64,000 nucleotides of DNA from Bacteroidota bacterium. GTDB lineage: Bacteria > Bacteroidota > Bacteroidia > Bacteroidales > FEN-979. Under the pieces are notes generated by a model. It was not told the origin of the DNA. It searched no databases and saw nothing but the letters and a program-made list of their open reading frames with translations. Each line of letters begins with the position of its first letter. Positions within the stretch are counted from its first letter, which is position 1. Of the stretch, positions 52,776-60,582 are shown piece after piece. Position numbers and translations under genes: made by a program. The stretch lies in the NCBI GenBank assembly GCA_026391735.1, contig JAPLDL010000011.1:128211-192210 (forward strand), in the 5' to 3' direction.

Positions 52776-53783
52776 CTATTCATCGTCGTCATCATCGGCA
52801 ACGACTTCTTTCTGATCTGGTTTAGGTTTTGCTTCCTGGTCTTTTTTATTGTCAGCGGATGGCTTCGCCGGTGCAGCAAACATCGGGTCAGAAGCGTAGG
52901 TTTTTGTCATATCTGACGGGATGACGATGATAAAGTCGGCTTTCCCCTCATTGGATTTTTGAAGTTCCGACAGGTCTTCCTGTTCGACGCAGGTTACTGT
53001 AATCATTACAGGTGTGGAAGAGCCACGTTTCAGGTATTGCTGGGCCATCCAAAAAATGCCTTCATGATTTTCACTGTGGTACGAGCCGTTAAAATGCAGG
53101 AAGATCGTGCTGTCGACCAGGGCGTTTTTAAGCATAAACCAAGCCATGGTGGCATCTTTAAGCGCCTGTGCCCTGGCCAGGTTGTCGCCCATATGGGCCA
53201 TGCCCTGGGCAGCCTGGGTAATGTTTTTATAACAGTTTAAGGATGAATCATAGGGTATTGGCAGAGGGGCAATCAGCCCTCGCTCATTAGCCATTATATT
53301 GTCAAGCCCTTCAAATCCTTTGATATTGACAACTGCGGCAAACCTCCGGGGAACACTGGTTGCAACAAACCTTATCCGGTTCTCCCTTGCAAATTCAACC
53401 AGTGGCGAATAATCCGTTTTATAATTAGACCACAATTTTGCTTCTGCATCAAAATCTTTTTTCCGGATGATCTGTCTTGTAACATACTCATTAAGCAACA
53501 ACTGGTTGTCGGTTTCAAACATTTCGGCGCCCAGGACAAGCCTCTTCCCCTGTACATTGAGCAGATCCTTGGCAAGCTGCAGTTCCAGCCAATGGCATAT
53601 CGGATTATCATGCAATTCCCCGAATAAGACAAAATCGGAAGTTCTGGCTGCTTTGACAATGTCTTGATAACCTGCCGAACGGCCTTTTGATGTGAATACT
53701 TTATATGCAGGTTTGCCGGAACCAAATGTCGATGCAAAGACCCCGGTAAGCAATATGCAGATGATGATGAATGATTTTTTCAT
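52776..53783 (-). CDS. ChaN-like (heme-binding/TIKI superfamily) exported protein
   Basis: 335 residues from the ATG at 53783, which gives a signal sequence (MKKSFIIICILLTGVFASTFG); the ORF-track start at 53891 lies inside the upstream gene. The domain starts SDFVLFGELHDNPICHWLELQL, the GExH-type motif of the ChaN/EreA-like superfamily, with later GAEMFETDNQ and MAHMGDNLARAQALKDATMAWF. Campylobacter ChaN binds heme dimers. Here heme binding is only inferred. The last 40 residues are Lys/Asp/Pro-rich and end in a run of aspartates. It follows the S41 peptidase gene by 22 bases. Confidence 0.83.
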   Translation of the reverse strand: MKKSFIIICILLTGVFASTFGSGKPAYKVFTSKGRSAGYQDIVKAARTSDFVLFGELHDNPICHWLELQLAKDLLNVQGKRLVLGAEMFETDNQLLLNEYVTRQIIRKKDFDAEAKLWSNYKTDYSPLVEFARENRIRFVATSVPRRFAAVVNIKGFEGLDNIMANERGLIAPLPIPYDSSLNCYKNITQAAQGMAHMGDNLARAQALKDATMAWFMLKNALVDSTIFLHFNGSYHSENHEGIFWMAQQYLKRGSSTPVMITVTCVEQEDLSELQKSNEGKADFIIVIPSDMTKTYASDPMFAAPAKPSADNKKDQEAKPKPDQKEVVADDDDDE

Positions 53784-53805
53784 GCCTGGTTTAAATTTGT
53801 TTCTG

Positions 53806-55539
53806 TCAGTCATTTGAATGCAGCTCTTCCTCCACTGATCCGGGGAGGCTATTGTCGGGCTGGGAATATTTCCCGGCAAGGATCCCGGCATACTTTTCCG
53901 TGTCCTTCAGTACACCAACAGCATCATTAAGCACGGGATCAGTTTTCAGTGAGCCGATGATCTTTCCTTTTTGAAAATAATACCTTGCAAGAATATCCAT
54001 TTTCAGCAATTCGTGAACCTGGTCCCTGTATTTATTAAGGTCACCCTTTTTATCATTATCCATGCTGGTTTGTAGAAGGTCGAGTTCCCCTTTGATGGCA
54101 TCGTAATACTTTTCCTTTTTAGCTTCCTTTCTTAGTTTCTCCAATGCGATTTCACTGCGGGTAATATATTTGAATTCCTTGTCTTTTAAAAAATTAAGAA
54201 AGTCGCTATAGATGCTGTCGGTGATCTCGAACTGGTCGGGAGGCAAAATAGCCGGGTGTGAACGTTCAAACAGTGTACCGTAATCGAAAATCAGGAATTT
54301 GTTATATAATGCGAGGGCAATGTTGCTGATCTTACGTTCGCTGGCTTTTACATCGGGACTTATACCTCCCCCGTCATAGACTTTACGTCCGTGTTTCGTT
54401 TTGAATTCTCTGATAAGGGAATCGGGGATCTTGTCAAAGGAACCCTGTTTGTTTTTATGAGAATAGTCAATAGCCTGGATACAGCGGCCGCTCGGGATAT
54501 AATATTTGGCCACAGTGATCTTCATCTGTGCATTGTAGCTCAGGGGTACAACATTTTGCACCAGGCCTTTTCCAAAGGTACGCTGACCCAAAACAACTCC
54601 GCGGTCCAGATCCTGGATGGAGCCTGCCAGGATCTCCGAAGCAGAAGCGCTCTGGCTGTCGACCAGGATCACGATCGGGATTTCAAGGTCAAGAGGGGCG
54701 GAAGAAGTATAATGCACCTGGTTCTTGTCGGCTTTCTGCCCTTTGGTAGAGACGATCTCCAGTCCTTTCTCAACAAATAGGTTGGCTATGTCCACTGCTT
54801 CATTAAGAAGGCCCCCGCCGTTTCCTCTGATGTCGATGATCAGCCCTTTAAGTTTGTTGTTTTCCTTAAGCGTAATGAATGATTGTCGGAACTCCCTGGA
54901 GGCGTTCTGGGTGAAGCCGGTAAGTTTGATGTAGGCAATACCATCCGTCAAGGTTCCTGCGTAGGGAACATTGTCAATTTTAATGTTTTCACGGACAATT
55001 GTTTTAATCAGGGTATCCGAAAGATTTTTGCGTTCAATAACCAGGTTAACCTGTGTGCCGGCCTGGCCTTTAAGAACGGTGCTGACCTCGTCATAAGTCT
55101 TGTTAATGGCAGCCTGTCCATTGATCCTGATGATCTTATCGCCTGCTTTCAGTCCGGCTTTTTGGGCCGGTGAACCTTCATAGGGTTCCGAAATTACCAC
55201 GTATTTCCCCTGCTGGTGAATTAATGCCCCTATCCCTCCATATTGTCCGGTTGTTATAAACCTGTAATCTTCAACCTGGTTTTCGGGAATGAAATTAGTG
55301 TATGGGTCAAGTGATTCAAGCATTGCATCAATACCCGTCTGGGTAAGCTGTCCGGGATTGATCACATCAACATAATCGGTACTGAGCTCCTTTATCAAGC
55401 TGGAATAAATATCCAGATTTTTCAAAAGTTCAAACCCGATGCCCGGGGTATTTTCACCTGACTGGGCTTTTTCCTGGGCAAATACAGAAAAACTTATTCC
55501 CGTTAAAACTATTAGAATAAAAACTTTCAATCTTGTCAT
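53806..55539 (-). CDS. S41-family C-terminal processing peptidase
   Basis: 577 residues with signal peptide (VLTGISFSVFAQ), periplasmic. A PDZ domain at about residues 90-170 (YGGIGALIHQQGKYVVISEPYEGSPAQKAGLKAGDKIIRI) is followed by the protease domain: GLIIDIRGNGGGLL, VDSQSASASEILAG with the catalytic serine and RTFGKGLVQ with the catalytic lysine. The C-terminal 150 residues are Lys/Glu-rich and helical. This Tsp/CtpA type degrades or trims exported proteins. It lies downstream of yidD across a heptamer array. Confidence 0.94.
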   Translation of the reverse strand: MTRLKVFILIVLTGISFSVFAQEKAQSGENTPGIGFELLKNLDIYSSLIKELSTDYVDVINPGQLTQTGIDAMLESLDPYTNFIPENQVEDYRFITTGQYGGIGALIHQQGKYVVISEPYEGSPAQKAGLKAGDKIIRINGQAAINKTYDEVSTVLKGQAGTQVNLVIERKNLSDTLIKTIVRENIKIDNVPYAGTLTDGIAYIKLTGFTQNASREFRQSFITLKENNKLKGLIIDIRGNGGGLLNEAVDIANLFVEKGLEIVSTKGQKADKNQVHYTSSAPLDLEIPIVILVDSQSASASEILAGSIQDLDRGVVLGQRTFGKGLVQNVVPLSYNAQMKITVAKYYIPSGRCIQAIDYSHKNKQGSFDKIPDSLIREFKTKHGRKVYDGGGISPDVKASERKISNIALALYNKFLIFDYGTLFERSHPAILPPDQFEITDSIYSDFLNFLKDKEFKYITRSEIALEKLRKEAKKEKYYDAIKGELDLLQTSMDNDKKGDLNKYRDQVHELLKMDILARYYFQKGKIIGSLKTDPVLNDAVGVLKDTEKYAGILAGKYSQPDNSLPGSVEEELHSND

Positions 55540-55574
55540 AATTTACTTTTTCTTTTCTCTTAATGCTTTCTTTA

Positions 55575-55609
55575 CACCGATCACCGGTTCCCGGCTCCCT
55601 GTTCCCGGT
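55575..55609. repeat. Degenerate heptamer array directly after the yidD stop codon
   Basis: Five 7-base units with plus-strand forms such as CACCGGT, TCCCGGC and TCCCGGT. The array abuts the minus-strand yidD TAA (55612-55610). TCCCGGC and TCCCGGT are also found in the 43.5 kb array. Confidence 0.72.
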
Positions 55610-55831
55610 TTAAGGTACCGGATCATAACCTTGTCCTCCCCAGGGATGACAACGGCCCAAACGGCGCAAGGTCATCCATCCTCCTTTAAAAGGTCCGTGC
55701 TTACGAATAGCTTCTATTCCATATTCAGAGCAGCTTGGCGTAAAACGGCAGGAGGGCATAAGGTAGGGTGAAATCGCTCCCTGGTAAAACCTTATAAGAA
55801 GAATGAAAAATCCGCTAACAATCCTTTTCAC
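55610..55831 (-). CDS. yidD: Membrane protein insertion efficiency factor YidD
   Basis: 73 residues, normal length. An amphipathic N-terminal helix ([17 protein letters not shown]) is followed by the diagnostic [19 protein letters not shown] and [19 protein letters not shown] with three conserved cysteines. It assists YidC-dependent insertion at the inner membrane. It overlaps rnpA by 17 bases, the widespread rnpA-yidD arrangement, but yidC and rpmH are not adjacent here. Confidence 0.96.
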   Translation of the reverse strand: MKRIVSGFFILLIRFYQGAISPYLMPSCRFTPSCSEYGIEAIRKHGPFKGGWMTLRRLGRCHPWGGQGYDPVP

Positions 55832-56204
55832 ACTCTTCTTTTAAACGGCGTAAAAGTAAGATTATTTTATCATGTATTGACCTGTAAGTCAGGATTTCTT
55901 TAGATGTATAGGTAAGGCAGAACACAAGGTTTGGCAAACCGGGCGGCGGATCAGTATAAAGGATGGATTTGTTTAGACGGTATGCTTCCCTGAGCCGGCG
56001 CCGGATTATATTACGGTTGACCGATTTCCTTTGGACGGCTTTCGGGACGCTAATCATAACCTGGCAAAATGGCCCGGTCTTTTCATGAATTTTCATCCAG
56101 GTAATTTTCAATGGCTGATTTGAGAAAACCCTGCCCCTCTCGAACAGGCTCCTGATAAACCTTAATTCATGCAGCCGTTCGTTTTTTGAGAATGTAAGAG
56201 GCAT
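55815..56204 (-). CDS. rnpA: Ribonuclease P protein component
   Basis: 129 residues. Protein subunit of RNase P, which matures tRNA 5' ends. Visible: [25 protein letters not shown] at the N-terminus and the RNR-type motif [22 protein letters not shown] near residue 55. It starts 63 bases after hemD, a gap holding a short heptamer array, and overlaps yidD. Confidence 0.94.
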   Translation of the reverse strand: MPLTFSKNERLHELRFIRSLFERGRVFSNQPLKITWMKIHEKTGPFCQVMISVPKAVQRKSVNRNIIRRRLREAYRLNKSILYTDPPPGLPNLVFCLTYTSKEILTYRSIHDKIILLLRRLKEECEKDC

Positions 56205-56227
56205 GTTCCGGAGGGTTTATCAGAAAA

Positions 56228-56255
56228 CCGGCAGTCGGCAATCTGCTGTCGGCAT
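56228..56255. repeat. Short heptamer array between hemD and rnpA
   Basis: Four 7-base units (plus-strand CCGGCAG, TCGGCAA, TCTGCTG, TCGGCAT), beginning 12 bases after the hemD stop on the minus strand. It is short, so its significance rests on the same period seen in four other places. Confidence 0.55.
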
Positions 56256-56267
56256 CTTTTTAAAGCA

Positions 56268-57059
56268 CTATTTTTTCCTGGCTTCTTTGGTAAGGAATTG
56301 TTCAATTGCGCTGGTAATGGAAGGAGCTTCTTTTGTTGGTGCTTCAATATCCAGTTGAAGCCCGGCTTCTTTCACAGCTTTGGCAACACTGGGACCCAGG
56401 GCGGCAATGATCATATTATCCTGTTTGAAATCGGGATAGTTTTTAAACAGGGATTTAATCCCTGAAGGGCTGAAAAAAACAATCATGTCGAATTTAGTGA
56501 TGTCCGTATCGGACATGTCACGGGCCAGGGTGCGGTAAATAATGGCTTTTTTATAAACGACTTTGCTTTCTTCAAGCATTTTGGGTACATCCTGCTTGTG
56601 GACATCTGAACAGGGAAGGAGGAATTTTTCGTTTTTGTGCTTCTTGATCAGGTCGACAAATAAGGAAAAATTTTCCTTGCTGTGGAAAATCTTTCTCTTC
56701 CTGAACTGGACATATTTCTGAAGATAATACGCAGTTGATTCTGAAATACTGAAATATTTCATTGTTTCAGGAACCTCGATACGCATTTCCTTGCAGATCC
56801 GGAAGAAATGATCCACGGCATTTTTTGATGTGAAGATAATTGCCGAATAATCAAGGATGTTGATCCTGTCTTTCCTGAATTCTTTTGCAGGAACTCCTTC
56901 AATCCGGATTAATTGACGGAAAGTAAAGTTGACACAAAATTTTCGTCCAATCTCTCCATACGGAGATTTTTCAAAATCGGAGGGCTGGGGCTGAGAAACA
57001 AGGATATTCCTGATCTTCAATTTCAAAGGTGTGTTTAGTCTGACAATCAATGAAATCAA
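56268..57059 (-). CDS. hemD: Uroporphyrinogen-III synthase
   Basis: 263 residues, HemD family, which closes hydroxymethylbilane to uroporphyrinogen III for heme, siroheme and cobalamin. Visible: IRNILVSQPQPSDFEKSPY at the N-terminus (typical of Bacteroidota HemD), YSAIIFTSKNAVDHFF near residue 75, FLLPCSDVHKQDVPKML and DMIVFFSPSGIKSLF near residue 195. HemD is poorly conserved, so the call rests on these segments. The start forms an ATGA overlap with the DUF4271 gene. The organism needs this branch for the cobalamin used by its mutase if it makes B12 itself. Confidence 0.88.
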   Translation of the reverse strand: MISLIVRLNTPLKLKIRNILVSQPQPSDFEKSPYGEIGRKFCVNFTFRQLIRIEGVPAKEFRKDRINILDYSAIIFTSKNAVDHFFRICKEMRIEVPETMKYFSISESTAYYLQKYVQFRKRKIFHSKENFSLFVDLIKKHKNEKFLLPCSDVHKQDVPKMLEESKVVYKKAIIYRTLARDMSDTDITKFDMIVFFSPSGIKSLFKNYPDFKQDNMIIAALGPSVAKAVKEAGLQLDIEAPTKEAPSITSAIEQFLTKEARKK

Positions 57060-57844
57060 AAGCCCTTGTTGAAAAGGTAAAGCCCTTTAAGGATTACCAA
57101 GAGGGGCAGGATTTCGAGGCTGCAAAGATACACAAATAAAAATAAATAGGAAAACTTCTTCAATGAAATTCCGATAAAAAAACCTCTCATCACCCTAAAA
57201 AGGTATAATAATCCTGTCATAATCAATGTAATATACAATAGGATTTCTGACTGCAGGAATACAGTCAGGATTAAAAACGGTAGGAGCAGGAGACCGGTTA
57301 TAAATGAAAACGAAAGTATATTCTGAACGTAATCCTGGGTTACAGGCATCGTTTGAAATACCAGTCCGAGAACCCTGATGGCAGATATTTTCAAGGACCA
57401 GAAAACGATGTTCCCGGCAGCGCATGCTAGAAAAACCTGGTAGTGGGGGAAACGTGAAAGGATATCCGGGAACAGCAGTTTCAGCAAAAGGCTCAGAAGA
57501 AAGCTGAATGTAACGATATAAATAATTGAAAGCGCTATTGTGATACGTTCTTTAAAGAGGAGTCCTTCCTTGGTAAGGATATTCAGAAAGCGCTGGGAAA
57601 GAGGAGCATGGAAAATCTGTCTGAGCCGTTTGAAATAAAAGAAATGTGACCAGGCTGCAAGGATAAAGCAGGCAATAAATGAGAGGATGATCCAGTCGGA
57701 AGGGTAATGCTGATGTTCAATATTGCGGTTGCTGATCGCGTGCAGCTGGTGTTTGCTGAAAACAGAATTTGAGTATTGCAGACAAGGCCTGGATATACTT
57801 TGCAGGGTAAGTGTGGTATCCGTTGAATAAGTGGTGGATTTCAA
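57056..57844 (-). CDS. DUF4271 integral membrane protein
   Basis: 262 residues with about six membrane helices after a polar N-terminus of about 50 residues. Visible: FKRLRQIFHAPLSQRFLNILTKEG (cytoplasmic loop after helix 1) and FSYLFLFVYLCSLEILPLLVILKGL at the C-terminus, typical of the Bacteroidota DUF4271 family. Its function is unknown. It regularly neighbours hemD in Bacteroidota and is coupled to it here by ATGA, and to rluA upstream by another ATGA overlap. Confidence 0.87.
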   Translation of the reverse strand: MKSTTYSTDTTLTLQSISRPCLQYSNSVFSKHQLHAISNRNIEHQHYPSDWIILSFIACFILAAWSHFFYFKRLRQIFHAPLSQRFLNILTKEGLLFKERITIALSIIYIVTFSFLLSLLLKLLFPDILSRFPHYQVFLACAAGNIVFWSLKISAIRVLGLVFQTMPVTQDYVQNILSFSFITGLLLLPFLILTVFLQSEILLYITLIMTGLLYLFRVMRGFFIGISLKKFSYLFLFVYLCSLEILPLLVILKGLYLFNKGF

Positions 57845-58551
57845 TGCTCCGAAGTGTTGAACAGGTTTGTAAAATGATTCCAGAGCGTGTCGCCGGGCGG
57901 AGGTGCAATGATCTTTAGGGGTATTTGTTTTACAGGATGGAGAAAGGAGATAGACCTGGAATGCAGATGTATGGAACCGTCCTGATTTGACCTGGAATAC
58001 CCGTATTTAAGGTCGCCCCGAATTGGACATCCGATATAGGAAAGCTGAGCTCTGATCTGGTGGTGCCTGCCTGTGATCAGGTCGACCTCCAGAAGATAGT
58101 AATCTTTACTTTTGCCTATCACTGCATAGGAGAGTTCGGCAAGTTGTGTTTGTTTGTCAGCTTCTTTTCTGACAAAAGATTTGTTCTTTGATTCATCTCT
58201 CCACAGGTAATTGACAAGGTGGTCGTGTTGCTGAGGCGGCTGGGTTTTAACGACAGCCCAGTAGCTTTTATGAATTTTACCTGTCTTGAGCATTTCATTG
58301 AGGCGGCTCAGTGATTTTGAGGTTCTTGCGAAGATCACTGCCCCGCTTACCGGCCTGTCGATCCGATGCACAACACCCAGGAAAACGTCCCCGGGCTTGT
58401 CATACTTCAACTTAATATATGCCTTGATCTCCTCACTGAGTGGCTTATCACCGGTTTTATCCCCCTGCACGATCTCCGAAGGAAGTTTATTGACGACCAG
58501 GAGATGATTGTCTTCATACAATATGCGGTTCTCAATACTGCTCGCGTTCAT
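57841..58551 (-). CDS. RluA-family RNA pseudouridine synthase
   Basis: 236 residues. Visible: the catalytic aspartate D65 in [37 protein letters not shown], the [33 protein letters not shown] motif near residue 160, and [11 protein letters not shown]. There is no N-terminal S4 domain. The target (23S rRNA or tRNA) cannot be told. It overlaps panB by about 20 bases and DUF4271 by 4. Confidence 0.92.
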   Translation of the reverse strand: MNASSIENRILYEDNHLLVVNKLPSEIVQGDKTGDKPLSEEIKAYIKLKYDKPGDVFLGVVHRIDRPVSGAVIFARTSKSLSRLNEMLKTGKIHKSYWAVVKTQPPQQHDHLVNYLWRDESKNKSFVRKEADKQTQLAELSYAVIGKSKDYYLLEVDLITGRHHQIRAQLSYIGCPIRGDLKYGYSRSNQDGSIHLHSRSISFLHPVKQIPLKIIAPPPGDTLWNHFTNLFNTSEH

Positions 58552-59356
58552 TCGGGAAATTGAGCGATTTTATATCGTTAATGTATGAATCCACTGCCCC
58601 TTTGATTTCTTCCGAAAGATTATGATACCTCCTGAGGAACCTGGGTGAGAATTCCATTGTAATCCCAAGCATGTCGTGAAGCACCAGTACCTGTCCGTCA
58701 ACTTCAGCCCCTGCACCAATCCCTATCAGAGGGATCTTCAGCTCTCTGGAAACCCTGCCACCGAGTTTGGCAGGGATCTTTTCAAGGACGATTGCAAAGC
58801 AGCCTGCATTTTCAAGAAGATGGGCGTCGGCAACCAGTTTTGCCGCTTCCGGTTCATTCGTGGCACGCACTACGTAGGTACCGAATTTATGTATAGACTG
58901 AGGCGTAAGTCCCAGGTGTCCCATGACAGGGATCCCTGCCGAAAGTATCCTGTCGACCGATTCAATGATCTCCTTGCCACCTTCCATTTTTACTGCATCG
59001 GCACCACTTTCTTTCATGATCCTGATCGCCGAATTCAGGGCTTCCTTGGAATTGCCCTGGTAGGTTCCGAAGGGCAGGTCCACAACCACAAGGGCCCTTT
59101 TTACCGCTCTTACCACCGATGAAGCGTGGTATATCATTTCGTTCAGAGTAATGGGCAGGGTGGATGAATATCCCGCCATTACGTTTGAGGCGGAATCCCC
59201 GACCAGGATGATATCGATACCAGTACTTTCAAGGATCTTCGCAAAAGAAAAATCATATGCCGTCAGCATGGCAATTTTTTCTCCTTTTACTTTCATCTCC
59301 TGCAAGACATGGGTGGTCACCTTAGTGACATTGCGAAAGGAATACGAAGCCGACAT
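58532..59356 (-). CDS. panB: 3-methyl-2-oxobutanoate hydroxymethyltransferase
   Basis: First committed enzyme of pantothenate synthesis, adding a hydroxymethyl group from methylene-THF to alpha-ketoisovalerate. It has 274 residues from the ATG at 59356. The ORF-track start at 59377 would overlap the -7 element. Visible: [32 protein letters not shown] with a metal-binding Asp, VKMEGG, and [16 protein letters not shown]. It leads the run panB-rluA-DUF4271-hemD-rnpA-yidD-ctpA-chaN-like. Confidence 0.96.
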   Translation of the reverse strand: MSASYSFRNVTKVTTHVLQEMKVKGEKIAMLTAYDFSFAKILESTGIDIILVGDSASNVMAGYSSTLPITLNEMIYHASSVVRAVKRALVVVDLPFGTYQGNSKEALNSAIRIMKESGADAVKMEGGKEIIESVDRILSAGIPVMGHLGLTPQSIHKFGTYVVRATNEPEAAKLVADAHLLENAGCFAIVLEKIPAKLGGRVSRELKIPLIGIGAGAEVDGQVLVLHDMLGITMEFSPRFLRRYHNLSEEIKGAVDSYINDIKSLNFPNEREQY

Positions 59357-59374
59357 AAGCTCTGAATTTGAATG

Positions 59375-59382
59375 CAAAGGTA
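59375..59382 (-). promoter_or_regulatory. -7 element for the panB run; decides the panB start
   Basis: Minus-strand TACCTTTG (TAnnTTTG). Transcription would begin near 59367, downstream of the ATG at 59377 but upstream of the ATG at 59356, so the latter is the better start. Confidence 0.55.
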
Positions 59383-59442
59383 TTACAATAAAATATGTTT
59401 CCCACGGTCTCGTTTAATATCATATATATTCTGCAGAATAAT

Positions 59443-59450
59443 TATATTTG
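59443..59450 (+). promoter_or_regulatory. -7 element for the DUF4249 lipoprotein
   Basis: TATATTTG matches TAnnTTTG, 25 bases before the ATG at 59476. It lies downstream of the ORF-track start at 59395, which it argues against. Confidence 0.5.
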
Positions 59451-59475
59451 CAACTCTATTATCATCCTGCCATAC

Positions 59476-60465
59476 ATGAAAAAGTATTATTCCTTACTGA
59501 TTATTACTGCCGCTCTGATTCTACTGGCTTCCTGCAAAAAAAATCTTGTTGTAAATGCCGACTGGAAAGATGTTACCGTCGTTTACGGGCTTCTTGACCA
59601 GACTGAATCCGTGCATTATGTCAAGGTGACCAAAGCGTTTCTGGGGGAGGGTGATGCCCTGGTTTTTGCCAAACAGCCTGATTCCAGCGAATATGCTCAC
59701 CGGCTCCAGGTTACTATGGATGAACTTAACGGTTCAACTCTTCTTCGTACGATTACTCTGCATTACGACACGATCTCAAACAAAGATACCGGGGTGTTTT
59801 ACTGCCCAACACAACATGTTTATTCCACCACCGCCACCCTTTCTCCCGACCTGACATACCATCTTGTCATAAAAGACACAGTGACAAATAAAGTCGTTGA
59901 AGGGACCGCCACCCTGGTCAGCGATTTTGATATTGACAAACCATCGCTTTTCACGCGGGCTACTTTCCAGTCGGGGAAAAGTTCTGAAGTGAAATGGACC
60001 TCGGCCAAATCAGGCAAACGTTACCAGGTCAATATCAGGATACGGTATGCCGAGGCAACGATAGGAGTCCCCAATTCCACAGTCATAAAAAGCCTTGACT
60101 GGCTGGCTCTCACCGATATGTCGTCGCTCAATGTTAATGGCGGGCAAACGATGGATTATTTCATCAACGGAGATGCTTTTTATATATTTATGGGTTCCCA
60201 TATACCGGTTGACCCAACGGTCACACGGGCTCTCCGTGACTGTGATTATATTTTTACTGTTGGGTCGGAAGATCTAAGTACATATATGGACGTTACCGCA
60301 CCCTCGAATACCATCATCCAGGAAAGGCCTGCCTTTACTGATATCATCAACGGAATTGGACTGTTTACAGCTAGGGTTGTGAAATCGGTCGACACCCTGC
60401 GCTTCAGCACCTTTACCCTTGACGAGATCAAAACCAACCAATATACCAAGGACCTGGGCTTTTAA
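59476..60465 (+). CDS. DUF4249-like lipoprotein
   Basis: 329 residues from the ATG at 59476 (MKKYYSLLIITAALILLASC), with a lipobox ending LLASC. The mature part NADWKDVTVVYGLLDQTESVHYVKVTKAFLGEGDAL is typical of DUF4249-type Bacteroidota lipoproteins. These are often encoded next to TonB-dependent receptors; here no receptor is nearby. It is beta-rich throughout. Function unknown; a cell-surface component is likely. The gene stands alone between panB (divergent) and dnaK. Confidence 0.8.
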   Translation: MKKYYSLLIITAALILLASCKKNLVVNADWKDVTVVYGLLDQTESVHYVKVTKAFLGEGDALVFAKQPDSSEYAHRLQVTMDELNGSTLLRTITLHYDTISNKDTGVFYCPTQHVYSTTATLSPDLTYHLVIKDTVTNKVVEGTATLVSDFDIDKPSLFTRATFQSGKSSEVKWTSAKSGKRYQVNIRIRYAEATIGVPNSTVIKSLDWLALTDMSSLNVNGGQTMDYFINGDAFYIFMGSHIPVDPTVTRALRDCDYIFTVGSEDLSTYMDVTAPSNTIIQERPAFTDIINGIGLFTARVVKSVDTLRFSTFTLDEIKTNQYTKDLGF

Positions 60466-60488
60466 CCTTCTTTACAAGTTTTCTGTCT

Positions 60489-60535
60489 TTTTGTCATTTT
60501 TTGTCATGAATTTTTCTTTTGGCACAATGATTGAC
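60489..60535 (+). promoter_or_regulatory. Candidate sigma-54-type promoter with upstream direct repeats, dnaK
   Basis: TTGGCAC (60519-60525) and TTGA (60531-60534) have GG and G exactly 12 bases apart, as in -24/-12 promoters. The -12 C is replaced by A. Just upstream (60489-60507) TTTTTGTCAT occurs twice in tandem, which may be an activator or repressor site. No CIRCE element is present. Whether sigma-54 or another factor reads this is inference. Confidence 0.45.
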
Positions 60536-60566
60536 AATTCTCTGTTACTTCTCAAAATTTACTATG

Positions 60567-60575
60567 AAAGGAGAT
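60567..60575 (+). promoter_or_regulatory. Strong Shine-Dalgarno site of dnaK
   Basis: AAAGGAGAT lies 7 bases before the ATG. It is stronger than most start regions in this window, which mostly lack such a site. Confidence 0.7.
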
Positions 60576-60582
60576 AATTAAT

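Noticed and set aside
60466-60582. CIRCE (HrcA operator) at dnaK
   Set aside because: No TTAGCACTC-N9-GAGTGCTAA-like inverted repeat is present.
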